Source: Penelope pileata
Lineage: Eukaryota > Chordata > Aves > Galliformes > Cracidae
Assembly: GCA_013396635.1 (NCBI GenBank)
Contig: WBMW01005925.1
Location: forward strand, 372,001 to 436,000
Direction of reading: 5' to 3'
DNA: 64,000 bases
Under the pieces are notes generated by a model that was not told the origin of the DNA, ran no database searches, and saw nothing but the letters and a program-made list of their open reading frames with translations. A program made the position numbers and the translations under genes. This document shows, one piece after another, positions 27,501 through 39,700 of this stretch (the first letter of the stretch is position 1; every line of letters starts with the position of its first letter).

Positions 27501-29867
27501 CAGAAACTCAAATTGCTGCAAAGGATTAACTAGGAACCAGAAGAATTAATTTCACAGGAGAGGAAGAAACCAGCACAAAGAATTCAACAGGTTATGGGGC
27601 AGTGGGGCGGGAGTGGAGAGAAACGTGCGTACTGATGAAGAGACTGAAACAACCTATGCTAAACTGCTAAAGCTTGCAGCTGTCAAATCTATCCCTCTCA
27701 TACTGCTTTCCCATGCCCTGATTGGTAGCCATATTCAAAGAAAAAAGGCTCTTTAAATAAGCGAGAAACTTTCTAGTGAACAGAGTGCAAATCACTTCTG
27801 CCAACAGCTCACCTGGCCAGATGCTCCCCTAAAGGTCATTGTAAGTTCCTTTACTGTATAGCAGCCCCAAGGAACAGAACTGAGCACTCTTCCTTGAAAA
27901 GAATGGCGTGTGAACCCTGGTGCTCTTCTACATAGCCTAAACTGTGGTCTCAAGAGCGTGTATCTGTCTCAGAAGCAGTATGCTGTGCCTATCTGAACTG
28001 AGCATCATCCTTGCTCTGGCACAGCTGTAGACGTTACATAACCTATCAATGGAATATCAAAAGAGCTCACATGACCAAAGAAAGGAACTTCAACCAACTT
28101 AAAACAAGCAACAGTACATCCCTTCTACTAACTGATTGTCACCAATAGGTACTGCACAGGAAGGAAAAGCCAGCAAAATGGAAGCCACAGCCAATCAATA
28201 GGAACAATTAACAACCAACTTTCATACAAACATTTGAGAAATTGTTTCTTTATCAAACAACATAGGCAAATAAAATACAGAACCCATACAAGGAGATTTA
28301 TCCCCTCCTGTGATTGATCCCAATACATATTCCTCCTGTTTGTTGAATTTTCAGTATGAGGAAAGGATATGAGAGAAAATGGCTATATGATGCACACAGA
28401 CTGGAAAGAAGCTCTTTTCCCTCTTCTGTGCTGATCTAGCACTGATTTTGGTTTTAGGTTTTAGAAGATTGTTAACCTTTGCAGATTCCCACAAGCATGA
28501 GTTCCTCTGGAGTATGCCAGTAGGAAGGCCCTCTTGCTGTCACTGTGCTTATTCATATGGAATAGTTAGACGCTTTCAGCACATTGTCACCAATCCTGAA
28601 CATCAATTCACATCGCTGCTGTGCAGGCTTCCTTCTTCTGCAGACTATTCTTGCTGCTTGGGAGAGCTTTCAGAGTTGAGGAGTATTGGCACACTTGAGA
28701 TTTTAGCTAATCCCCTCTCTAAAGGCATTGTTGCTATTCTTGGAATAATGAGTAGGAAGTTTTCTTGCTCTGTTAATGGGTACAATTAAAGACAAAATTG
28801 TTGCGCCATTTTCTGACAGCTAGCTCCAAAGATGCCACGACCAATATCACTGCTGCTTGAAGCAAAACAAGTCAAAGCAGTCAAGTTTTGGTCTGAAGGG
28901 CAATTTATCAAATGACAACCAGTCAGAAATTGCTAGAGTTCAAACATTCTCCTGAAAATAAGCGCTTTTTTTGGCCCAGAAGAAACACTTTCACATTTTT
29001 CATGACGGTCTACTTTTTTAAAGACCTTCCAAGGGAAATGGAAAATCCTTCCTTTTTCAATGGAAAAACTAGTAACAAAAACCAGCCTGTTCATTCTTAA
29101 GCGTCACGTTTTATTGTAAGACATAAGTTCTCATGAGACCTTATCATATATTGAAAACATGTGGGTGGTTTCTCAGCCAGTTTCAGTGTTCATAAATATT
29201 CTCAAATGGTGCCAGAGAAAGATTATAAGAAATTCTCATGTTTGTGCTCAATGGAAAGGGCTTCTGAATTCTAACCAAGCTGTGTTACTTCCTACAATGG
29301 AGAAGCTATCCTCTTGGAGAGTAGCCACTAGGTGCTGTTATTCTGATAGTACAATTGCACCCTCACAGGCTCAGTGCAGTGTTTTCTCCCTAATTTGGAA
29401 GCATGATCTGTCTGTTTACAGTGACTGACCTTTATCTAAGAAAACGAGCTTGCTGTAAAATGGTATTAGTGCTGCTCAACACTGCCTGTGAAGACTTGCT
29501 CCCACACACACACACACTCCCCTCATCCACTAGCATTATGGTGTCTGCTTTCTCATTGTTGCTGTGATAAAGACATTGCAATGCTATTCATTGATCTAGG
29601 ACATGTCACATGCTCTTCCCCATGCAGCAGTGGTGATCATGGAGACATACGTGATTGCGTTCACATTGGGTGGGTGAAATGTTAGAAACCTGATTGCTGG
29701 AAAAGATATGAAAGAGAAAAAATAATGTCTTGATGCTAAACTTCAGTGTCTTGAGTCCTCAGCCTGTGTAAGGGGCACAGCTAGGCAAAGAAGACAGTAG
29801 AGATACTTCGCCCTCTGTGACATTACTAGTACGTTGTGTACAGTTAAGGTTGTACTGGGCATACCTG
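27501..29867. other. Non-coding DNA with a short CA repeat
   Basis: No gene recognised. An (AC)n run of about 16 bases sits at 29503-29518. A minus-strand frame at 28128-28328 is rich in Leu, Trp and Tyr but has no recognisable domain. Plus-strand frames at 28448-28789 and 29159-29428 are likewise unrecognised and within chance expectation. Confidence 0.55.
29503..29518. repeat. (CA)n microsatellite
   Basis: About 16 bases of alternating C and A. It falls inside a short open frame and so argues against that frame being coding. Confidence 0.9.
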
Positions 29868-30712
29868 GCAAGGTTTTGGTAACAGGGGGAACAAAGGGGT
29901 GGGCCCCCCTGTGAGCAGAGCCCAGCACTGCCCCATGTCAGAGCAGAGCCAGTTCCAGCTGCTCCAAAAGGGACCCGCTGCTGCCAGAGCTGGGCCATGA
30001 GCAACGCTGGGTGTGCTCTGGGAGAGCAGATTTAAGAAAGGGAAAAACTGTTGTACAACAGCAGCTGGGAGAGAGGAGTGAGAAATGTGAGAGAACGGCC
30101 CTGCAGGCGCCACAGTCAGTGCAGAAGGAGGGCAGGAGGTGCTCCAGGCACACAGCAGAAGTTCCCTGCAGCCCAGAATAGGCCCACGGTGGAGCAGGCT
30201 GTCCTCCTGCAGCCCCTGGGCGCCACACAGAGCAGATCTCCACGTGCAGCCATGGAGGAGCCCACGGTGCAGCAGTGGATGTGGCCTGAAGGAGGCTGCA
30301 GCCCGTGGAGAGCTCCCGCAGGAGCAGCCCCAGCCCTGAGCTGCAGCCATGGAGAGGAGCCCGTGGTGGGGCAGGGGCAGAGAGTGACCATGAAGGAGTG
30401 GCAGAGACAAAGCATTATGGACTGACCACAGCCTCCATTGCCCGTTCCCCTGTGCCACTCACAGGGAGGAGGTAGATGAGTGCAGATGGGGGAGAAGGTG
30501 TCTTTAGTTTGTTTTTAGTTTCTCCTTGCTCTAGTGTGTTATCAATAGATAATAAATGACATTAATCTCCCTATGCTGAGTCTGTTTTGCCCATGATTGT
30601 AATTGGTGGGTGACTTCCCCATCTTTATCTTAAACTAAAATATTATTTTTTCACTGTATTTTCTCCCTCTGGCCTTTTGAGGAGAAATGAGAGAGTGGCA
30701 TGTTGGAGCTGA
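29868..30712 (+). mobile_element. Avian endogenous retrovirus LTR fragment
   Basis: A sharply GC-richer block with features I recall from a common avian ERV LTR type. It opens with AAGGTTTTGGTAACAGGGGG at 29870. A series of degenerate GGAGCC-CACGGTG-AGCAG/CTGCAGCCC cassettes follows at about 30160-30370, then GGGGAGAAGGTGTCTTTAGT near 30490. An AATAAA polyadenylation signal lies at 30551-30556, and TTGCCC-TGATTGTAATTGGTGGGTGA follows near 30590-30615. It fades after TTTTGAGGAGAAATGAGAGA near 30676, before the usual LTR terminus, so the 3' end is lost or diverged. No gag, pol or env sequence is seen next to it, so this is a solo or broken LTR. The longest open frames here (up to 204 codons antisense) are by-products of the GC-rich cassettes. 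Family (ERVL-type or other) is not certain. Confidence 0.7.
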
Positions 30713-33700
30713 GCTACCTACCGGTGTGGAATGATCACAAAGGTAGAGCAGCTGTTTGGAATAGGAACAACACACATCTCTTAATATTTCCGTCAGTCTC
30801 CTAAATGCCTTATAAGGGTGCAGGTGAGAGAGAGAGAGAGTGTAATTGATGTGTAGCCATCTCTTTGGTGGGATTTGGCATTCAACGTGCTGCACAGCTG
30901 TGTAAGGAGGAGCTCTGAGCCAAAGATATCTAAACAACCCCCTTCTCTTTCAAAGTATACTGGAAGATCATTTAGGGTTTCAAGTCTGCCTAGGAGGATC
31001 TAATTGCTCCTTTTCTGTGAGTGTTAATGAAAAGTAAAGAACTGAAATCCCTCAGTGACTTTGGAAGACTCAGCCGTTTCATTCATTCAGAGCAGATGGG
31101 AATGCTGTCCTTCAGATTTCAAACCAGAGATTTGCTGCTCCCCAGTGAGCTCCTGAGAAGCCAGTTTCTTCGCCTTGGAACTGAATCCTGTTTGAAACTA
31201 AGTGCTCACATCACTAAGCCATTTTGGGTCGGAACTGATGATCTGTCCTGCTTGACTATATATAGATTGCAGGTAAACTGAAGATCCCACAGACGACTGC
31301 AGCATTTCTTCAAAAACGAGTGGTCCTTGAAAGATGACTGGTTTCCTTATGCTAATCCTGCTGTCTGAGAGCAAGAGTACAAGTTGGATTATATGAGTAT
31401 ATAAGAGCCGTTGCATTGCTTTTAGCCCTTCTACAAGCTTCTATGTGATTCTTCATCATTTTACACTATTTTTTGCATTTGTGAATAAATTGCTGAAGAT
31501 GATCTGATTACAAAAAGGGAAGTTATCCCTTCATTTGTGTTTGATAGTTTAGTTTCCTCTCACCAGTAGAAACTACAGCATGAGGATCCTTTATAAAAGA
31601 AAAAACGTGAAAATGTTGAGAATAGGTGCACACTGAGGCTCATCTAGTTCAAGACTGGCAGATAGGTATGTTTTAGGAGCAAAACTGGGCATTGCTTGCA
31701 TTGTGTTCCTGCCACTTGCAAGAGTATGTTTCTCTCCTTTGAAAATAATTGAAGCAAGATCTTTGTGTTTAGAACAATAGAATTCATAGCAAAATCAGAA
31801 TCAGGGTGACTCCAAAGCAAACAGACTGTGACAAGTTTTCACTGTAGTTGCTAGGCTTCCTTCACTGACTTCAAAAAGAGTCAGTTTAGCAATGCTCAGT
31901 GGCCTACAGCTATGCTTCTTCAGGCTGCACTCATGTCAACTGCTATAAGCTAACTGATTCAGTTTAGGCGTACAGTTGGATTGAAGACTTCCAAGAAAAA
32001 TTGAAGGGTGAGCTGGAGTAGGTGCTACTCTTTTATCTGAGTCTTCTTTGAATCCGTGCCAATGCATAGTACTGTAAGGTCCAGTATGCCCAGAAAGATG
32101 TAATGCCAAAGTCACTTGAACTCCTAGTGAGACTAAATGGATAGATAACTTTTTTAGTTCCATGCTCACATGTCTAAACCTGGAGTCTTCTGTCAAATTC
32201 CATTTGGTTAACAGAAATCATTGGGCTACGCTCACATGCACCATCTAATGGTCTGGTTTCACTTGGTTAGCCTACCACCTAACAACAGATTTTGTGGAAG
32301 AAATGGTAATTCTGATCACAGGGGAATGCTGCCTTCTGTCCCTGAGCCAGCTGTGTCTCAGTGGCAGGTAATGGTCAGTCAGAGTACACAGAATGTAGAA
32401 GGGTTCTGTAAATGGAAATGAATACTTATCTGGCTTGGAAACAAAGTACAGTACCCCTCAGGGCAAGAAGGGAATTCCAGTCTGCAGCTATTATTTGATG
32501 GAACTGTTTCCAATTACATATCCTCTGAACTCTTTAATTCAAGCTCATTTTTTTCGAAGTGGGGAATGCTTCTGAAAATCCTCATTAAGGCTGTGTATGG
32601 AGACAGAGATTTTTTAACTGCTTAAGCTAGTGCTTCAGTGCAGGGTATGAACGCCAAGGACCTCTCTGATAAAGTTTATCAGAGAAGTATGCAACTATCA
32701 CAAACTAATAGAAATTTAATTGTACTGCAATGTAAGAGCCCCTGTGAAAAGCACAAACAAAGCCTCTAGACGATCATTGAACTGGGATCTTAGAGAACTG
32801 GAATCCATTTGAATGGGTATGGAAACCTTGAACGCACGCTTGGAATAGGACGTATATGATAGCTGCATCAAAGGGATGCTCTGCAGATGATCTGTGGGAC
32901 TGGTCACTGATAGTGGCCACGCGCACAAGGGAACTGCATGCCCTACATTCCTTAGGAAAATAAAATAGCAAAGAGACTACAGAATGAGCTAAATTTTCAC
33001 GTGTGTACAGTTCTGCATTACACTGACTCTGGAAATCAGTAAGCAAAGAATGAGTGATGGTGTTTTGAAACACTCTAGTTGTTTGTTTGGTTTTTTCCTC
33101 CTTTATGTAGTATCCAAAGTTTGGTAGTCTTTATGCAGACATGAAAGATGCAGGCCATCTCGGTCTAACTAATAGCTTGGTCTTCTTACATGTCAAGTGC
33201 TCTGAACAAAATCATGTGAATGTCTAGAAAAAAAAACTAAAGTTCCTTAATCACAGTCCCCTGAGATATTAAGGTTGGGGAGGGAGGAGTTTGATTATGT
33301 GTATGTCTTTGCTACTGTTTATTTTTTTCTGGGAGATTTTAAACCCAAAGCATTTGTCATATTATTTAATGCAATTCCCTAGTCTCATTAATTTCCAATC
33401 ATCCCTCTTTCAAGTGGACACCATGGCTAGCTTTCTAGGATCATAGAGTTTTACCTATAGCATCTTATTTCTGCGGTAATTAAGATGAGTGTAATATTCT
33501 TGATTTCCTCTGCTCTCTTTCTGTGTCATTTTCAGGTTGTGGCTTTTGTTCTTTCACTATTTTGCTAGAGGCTGCAAGTTTGCTGGGAAGTGTTTTGCTG
33601 CCTGCAGTGCAAATAGAATAAAAGTTCTGTGGCTTTTTGTTGTTAGACATCTACTGCATGGCTGCTTCTGTCTGCAAGAAATGAAAATCAGTGACTTTGT

Positions 33701-36700
33701 AAAAGCTGATACTGAGACCTCCAAATATCAAGATGAAATTACGTGTCTACGCTTCATTCCCTTTCCTTAGCTTTTCTATTGCTTGTAAAGTCTAAGAAAG
33801 ACTGTGGTAGCCTCAGCATTTCACAAAGGTCTAGAGGGTCTAGAGGATGGCAATTAAATATATTGTTTGACCTCAGACAAAATAAAAATTTTCTCTTTCT
33901 GGCTATGGGATCTTTTTGAAAAATGGAAGATTCATAAGAAGAAAAACCTCCAGGGAGAAAGACAGAAATAGGAAAGGAACAGAGGGTGATGGAAGCACAA
34001 GAGATGCATGTGTAGCAGCATCATAGGTTTTGGGCATCCCATTCTGCCTTGGTAGCTAATTAAGTCAGGGCTTTTAAATCAATCCAAGGAGTGCTCCAGT
34101 GAAAGATAAGATGAGGAACTGTTAATAATACAAAGAGATGGAGGATGCAGTCAATAAGAAAGAAAAAGGGAAATTGTACAGCCTTATAGAGTTGAAATTC
34201 AAACATCTGGAGGTTGCTCTTCATAGATGAATCCGCAGACCTCCACTGATGGGCTCCATACAAAATATAGTAGGCTGTGAGGTAATTGCGAACCTCCAGG
34301 ATCAAGCAATACCAGTACAATTGAGAATGGGAAACACGCCACATCACCCCTAGCTCTCCATGAAACAATAATGCTGGCATTTTAGATTGCTCTACATGAT
34401 CCAGCAGTAAGGCCACCTGGTAGCAACTTCTGATGACCAAATGCCATTCTGCAGAATGTGCCGAGGCTTTGTTGACTCTTGGGTAGCATGTACCTCTAAA
34501 ACATAGTAGGTCTGATCAGTTGATAGCATTAGCTACTACCTCATTTTCTCCTTCCAGTTGTTTATTCTTTTTGCTTTGTTTAATTAACCTTGCCTTCTAC
34601 AGGAGAGGACTATGTAGCAGTCACTCTTCTATTTAACTTTCTTCACAAAAACAACTGCTGCCAGACAGTGTTGGGGTTAGAGTGACTGCAAGATCCTTTA
34701 CGTAAGTTCACCAACATGAATCACTGTCTTGAAACTCATTTGTCTTTTTGTATCAATGTTCTCTTTATTAGCTCTCTTTGGGAAAGCTTTCAGTCTGCCT
34801 CAAGACCCCCAGTCTGTTAAAGAAGAAGGCTAAAAACTAGGCATGTATTATAAAAGGCTGGCTGTTGCATCCATGTGTCCCTGCAAATGCTTTCTGGTGA
34901 AATGTAAGGCAAAATAACGTTTTGGTTTTTGCTTCTTTAGCATTTATAAAGGTTGCCTCCATATGACACTGGGTTTCTAAATTCATACCTCCTTTCATCT
35001 CCCAGTTTTTATGTGAATTTACCACTTTTTTCTTCTGTTAGATCCTCACTGAAAGGAACAGGTAGGGGTTTTTGTCTTGATACTGTGTGTTGTGGAGGAT
35101 GTTGGAGATGGGGGATGAAAGTAGGATAACTTCTGTTCTGTTCTGGAAGTGTTTTGCTGATGATAATTTTCTCTGAATTTTTTTCGTACTTTTTAAAGAA
35201 AAATGAAATATTGGAGTATGGAAGGAAGGTAGTGCTGTCAATGTTGGCTTCATGTGATGTTTCAATTTGTGATTCTCCAACATTCCAAGTGAGCTCTTCA
35301 ATGGAAAAAAAGGAGTTAACAGGTGAATGAAGACTTCATGCTTGGAGCACTGGGCCTAGAAAAGGCAAATTACAATAAAAAAAATGTTTCTTGTTGCATC
35401 TTTGTCTCACTTGTGATAAAACCAGAATGGGCATGAACTTTGAGATATGCAGCAGAGCACAGAACAGCTGCTGTGGCATTGGGACCCACGCCACATCCAT
35501 TACTACAGCCAATTGTTCTCTTACAGACAATAGGCACCAGTGACTACAGTGCCACCCTTCTTCTTGTTTGCCCGCTAAAGGTATTTCTTAGTTAGCAATG
35601 CAGTCTGTACTTCTACTAAATCTGAAATAGCCTTTCCTCTTAACTCTTCATCCAGATAGTAAAAGTTTAATTATATCTGCACCTGTTTCCTGCAGCCCCA
35701 AAAGAACTCCAAGGGCCTCTGCTCCCTCCTCGCTTGTATCTCCTCACTTATTCATGGCTATGGGCTTCCACTGGGTTGCTTTTGTTGTCTTGAATGGTTA
35801 CTCTCCATTTATGCGAAAGCAAACCAAAGAGAAATTATGCAGTAAGTGTCTAAGAGACATTGGGAACAAAGTACATGAGTGATTTTCTTCTTTAGATCTA
35901 TAGTTAATTCTGTAGAAAATCTGTTTTGAATACTGTTTGGGAGATGGCTTGATCTATCTTTTCTTGAAAACCTATTCTTATGTAATTAATAATTAAAACA
36001 ACATCAAAAGTCTAATTGAGAAAATTGGTTTGAATTCTTCACAGTCTAATCCCCAAACAGCCAATGAATGCATACCCAGAAATGCTGTGTCATGGAAATT
36101 CAGCAAGTCTTTCGACCTAGGAAACCTTCAGTTGACTATGGAATTGCTGTGCTTTCTCCATCATCACAATTACGATTTAGTGAGCAACATGGGGCATCAG
36201 AAATTCTCGGGTGAATAGACTGTGTGTCAACATGCAGTTACAGAAATGGGTGCAAGCATTCCCACTTGTGTGCCAGCACAGTGCTGTTAAAACATCATTC
36301 CCATCCTGCAAAGCAGGCCAGAAATATTCTCAGTGGATAGATTTGCTATTATTAACTAGAATATCTATTAGCAAATGAGGCAATTTCTGGCTTGGCGCTA
36401 GTGGAAACCACAAGGCTGAAAAGACAAAGAACAGCCTGAACTGTTCAGTGAAAAGAAGTTCCCTGAGAAACAGAACCTTAGAAAGCAAGAGGGAAAGAGA
36501 GGGGTCAGGAGCAAGTAATCAGCCCACACTTGCACTCATCTTCATGATGGTCACGATAAAACTGAGGTGTCACTTTTCCAGATTCATATCAAGTTCTCTT
36601 TTATCTTAGTTCATAAATATGAAGCTAAAGAACCTTTCCTGCTGCATTTGAGGAACCTTTTTTCATAATTTAGGTGAATATCAGTGCTTGGGGAAGTGAA

Positions 36701-39700
36701 AGATTAATAGCAACAGCTTGGTGCCAAGCAGAGTAAAGGCAAGTCTTCCCTTGTGCAGCTCTGCAGTTTCTCCTCGCTTGCAGACTATGCCAGCCTAGTC
36801 CTGAGTACCTGTGTAGCTACCAGTACAACCAAATCCTTCTAGCCCACACCTGTCCATCCACACAGCTCCACTGTTGTAGATGTTAACCCTTGTTATTCCA
36901 CTGTGGACTGTGCATACAGCTCTGCTGATGCATTAGAATCCAGTCTTATGCCTTCCCATGCTATTGTTATGCTTGCTCCTTCAAGCACTGTCTCACCAAC
37001 ATTGCTGGTCACATAGCATCTACTAGTCCTTTGAACAGCATTCAGTCTTCATTTGAGTCCTGTAGCATCAATTCCTCCAGTTCTCCGTGTCTCCTCCTCA
37101 AATTGCAGACCTCTCACATTCATCTCAATTCTGACCAGCAACTCTTACCTTGCAAATAAAGATCTGGACATGCGACAGCATCTCTGCTTTTCCTGCTCAG
37201 CAAAGGGTAGTAGTAGTAGACAAAACGTACTGTTTCAGTTTAAATAAGAGCATCCCTTGCTTTGTTGTTAGCATCAATAAATACATCCTTAAAGTTTGTG
37301 ATGAAACGAAACTGTGACTGCTGAGGATCTTACAGCACCAGACAGACTGCCTACTGCTCAGAAACAGAGTGGCAAAGAACACTGATACATCTTTTAACTC
37401 CCTGGCCTGTGGTCTGACAGTTGATACTGAGATAGGCTACATTTGCTTTTAGGAGCATCAGTTCTTTGATATGCATCTATGGCTCTTTGTTCCAGTTGAT
37501 AGCAGGAAAGACAGCACTTTGCCTCCTGAGCCCATCTGTTTTTTTGTGCACTGTGAGAAGTTTCTGAAGCTCAGCTTCCTCTTGCTTAGAAGCCTCCACT
37601 TAGTTCTTTCCTGGTTTTAGCATGAATACCTTTTTGCTTAGTCAGAGATCCTTTTAAAGCTGTGTCTGGAACTTTCCCAGTCCAGGTTCAGAATGTGGTC
37701 ACTTATTCTTTGAAGCACAAAACACAGGTCAAAAGTGCTATTTTTGTTCTGCAGTCATCACGACATCACTAAACAAAGCAGCTAAATGTAAGTTTTTATT
37801 AAAAATAAATGAGAAAATCTTTCAATCTTTCCTTACCATTGATTTCGTTAATTCACTGGACTTCTGAAACCCATATAAGTCTTCAGATGTAAAACTGGAT
37901 ATATGTGACATGAAGCATATCTCACTTAGACTGTTACCCAGCTAGTCATGAGTGAATGCTGATATACTTGTGTGCCTCTCATTCCTTCAGACTTCGCATC
38001 TCTGCACAGAGATGTATATCTAGAGGAAAATGTAGAAGGATTGGGGATTAAGGTGTATCAGTTACAGGCCACTTCACCCGATTGATTCACTGTTCAGTAC
38101 CTGCAGATATGCAATGATCCCCATCCTCCCACCAGCAGCTATCTTGGAATCCAGCAACAGAAGCCTTCATCACAGCCTTGTTCTCAGCAGTGCTGTATTC
38201 CTATGCTTCCATCACAATGTAGCTGCCATCTACCCTACTGGCCTCTTGCAGCAGAGCTACAGAATGGAAGCTTTTGGGGGGGAAAAGAGGGTGTAAACAT
38301 CACGAGGCAGAGAAACAGACTGGGTAAGTCAGAATGAACAGGAGGTGCTGTCTGGAAGGAGCCAGTGAAATTGGGAGAAAGGGACCAAACTTTCCTCCTG
38401 GGGGCCAGTTTCATTCTTGCTGGCATCTCTGCAAAGCTGCTGTTGCTATCAGGAGCCACACAGGTCCTGACTTTTCTCCATAACGTTAACAAGAGGAGTA
38501 GTAATTAAGAAGTGTCATGAATAGGTCATACTTCAGCTATTTTGGTGAGGTATCTCCAATTATCCTGCATCCCAAGGGACAGTTACTAATTGTGCCTCTT
38601 GCTAGTGTTTTCACCCCAAGGAATTCAAAACGGCAGCAAATAAAATCAGAATGGAGAAGTAAGAAATAGAACTGGAAGATGAAGGAAAGAGTGAGGTCCT
38701 GATTCTCTGACGTGCAGAATTCATTCATATTGAGGAAATCAGTAACCTCCTACAGTGCAAGACGAGAAAAAAAAGTAACCAGTATGAACAGCTCCTAGTA
38801 AGATAAAGGAATTCCAGAAAAATCCAACCTCCTGAAGGTATTCCTGCCCTTGTTCCAGATCTCTCTTGTCACCTCTTGTCTTTACCAAATGCAGGCTAGG
38901 TCTATAATGAATACATCCCTTGACTGTGGGAAATGGATTCAACCTGCAGAAAAATTCCCACAGAGTGCCCCCCGTCATACACACATGAGGGTCTGCCAAA
39001 AAGCACCCCTCAGGTTTGTAAAACAGTGGAGCCTGCCACATATTTACTGAAACCATGGCAGGATGGAGGATCTCCGTCAAAATGTCATGCTGTAAAACAA
39101 GTCCCTGTCCGAAGGGTCAGTGAGAGACAATCAGACTGAACTAAGAGAATATTGTTGCCATCAAGCACGGTACAAAAAAACGGAGTGACGGGAGAAGGCA
39201 AATGCTCTTCTTATTACTGGAAATGAGAATCTCAGCCCAGAATCCATTAAGCCACATATTATCTCCTTGGATGAGGCAGGAAGAATCTGACAGAGCAAGA
39301 CTCTGAGACTGTCTGCATGACTTGGTGTTTGCACGTACTGCTGTGATTGTGTCAAGGGAGGCGGGGAAAGAGGCAGCAGACCCCAGCATGGCTCTGTATT
39401 AAACAAGAGAAGGGGGGGGAATATAGCTGTGGGAAGAAGGAACTGCATCTTGCTATGCAGTGGTTTTTGGAGAAGGCACTCTGTCAACTTATTCATATGC
39501 ACAGCTGTGATAATTACTTTCCGCTTCCCTAGCTCACATGCAGTGCCTACCTCTGTGGGAGGCTTTTCCTTTTGCTCCCACGAGAGGAATGATTTTGGTC
39601 TTCCACGTGCTTGTGGAGCTGTCTCCCATCAACCAGACTGTAACTACAGAGACCGTAGACTCTCAGCTTACCTACTGTTGCTACCTACTCCTCCCCATTC

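Noticed and set aside
29844..30458. 204-codon minus-strand open frame
   Set aside because: It is antisense to the GC-rich LTR cassettes, has low-complexity Ser/Pro/Leu/Ala composition and overlaps several other frames. Repeat-derived, not a gene.
34060..34440. 126-codon minus-strand frame with a hydrophobic segment
   Set aside because: The peptide looks membrane-like but matches no family I know, and has no splice or promoter context. A few frames of this length are expected by chance in 64 kb at this composition.
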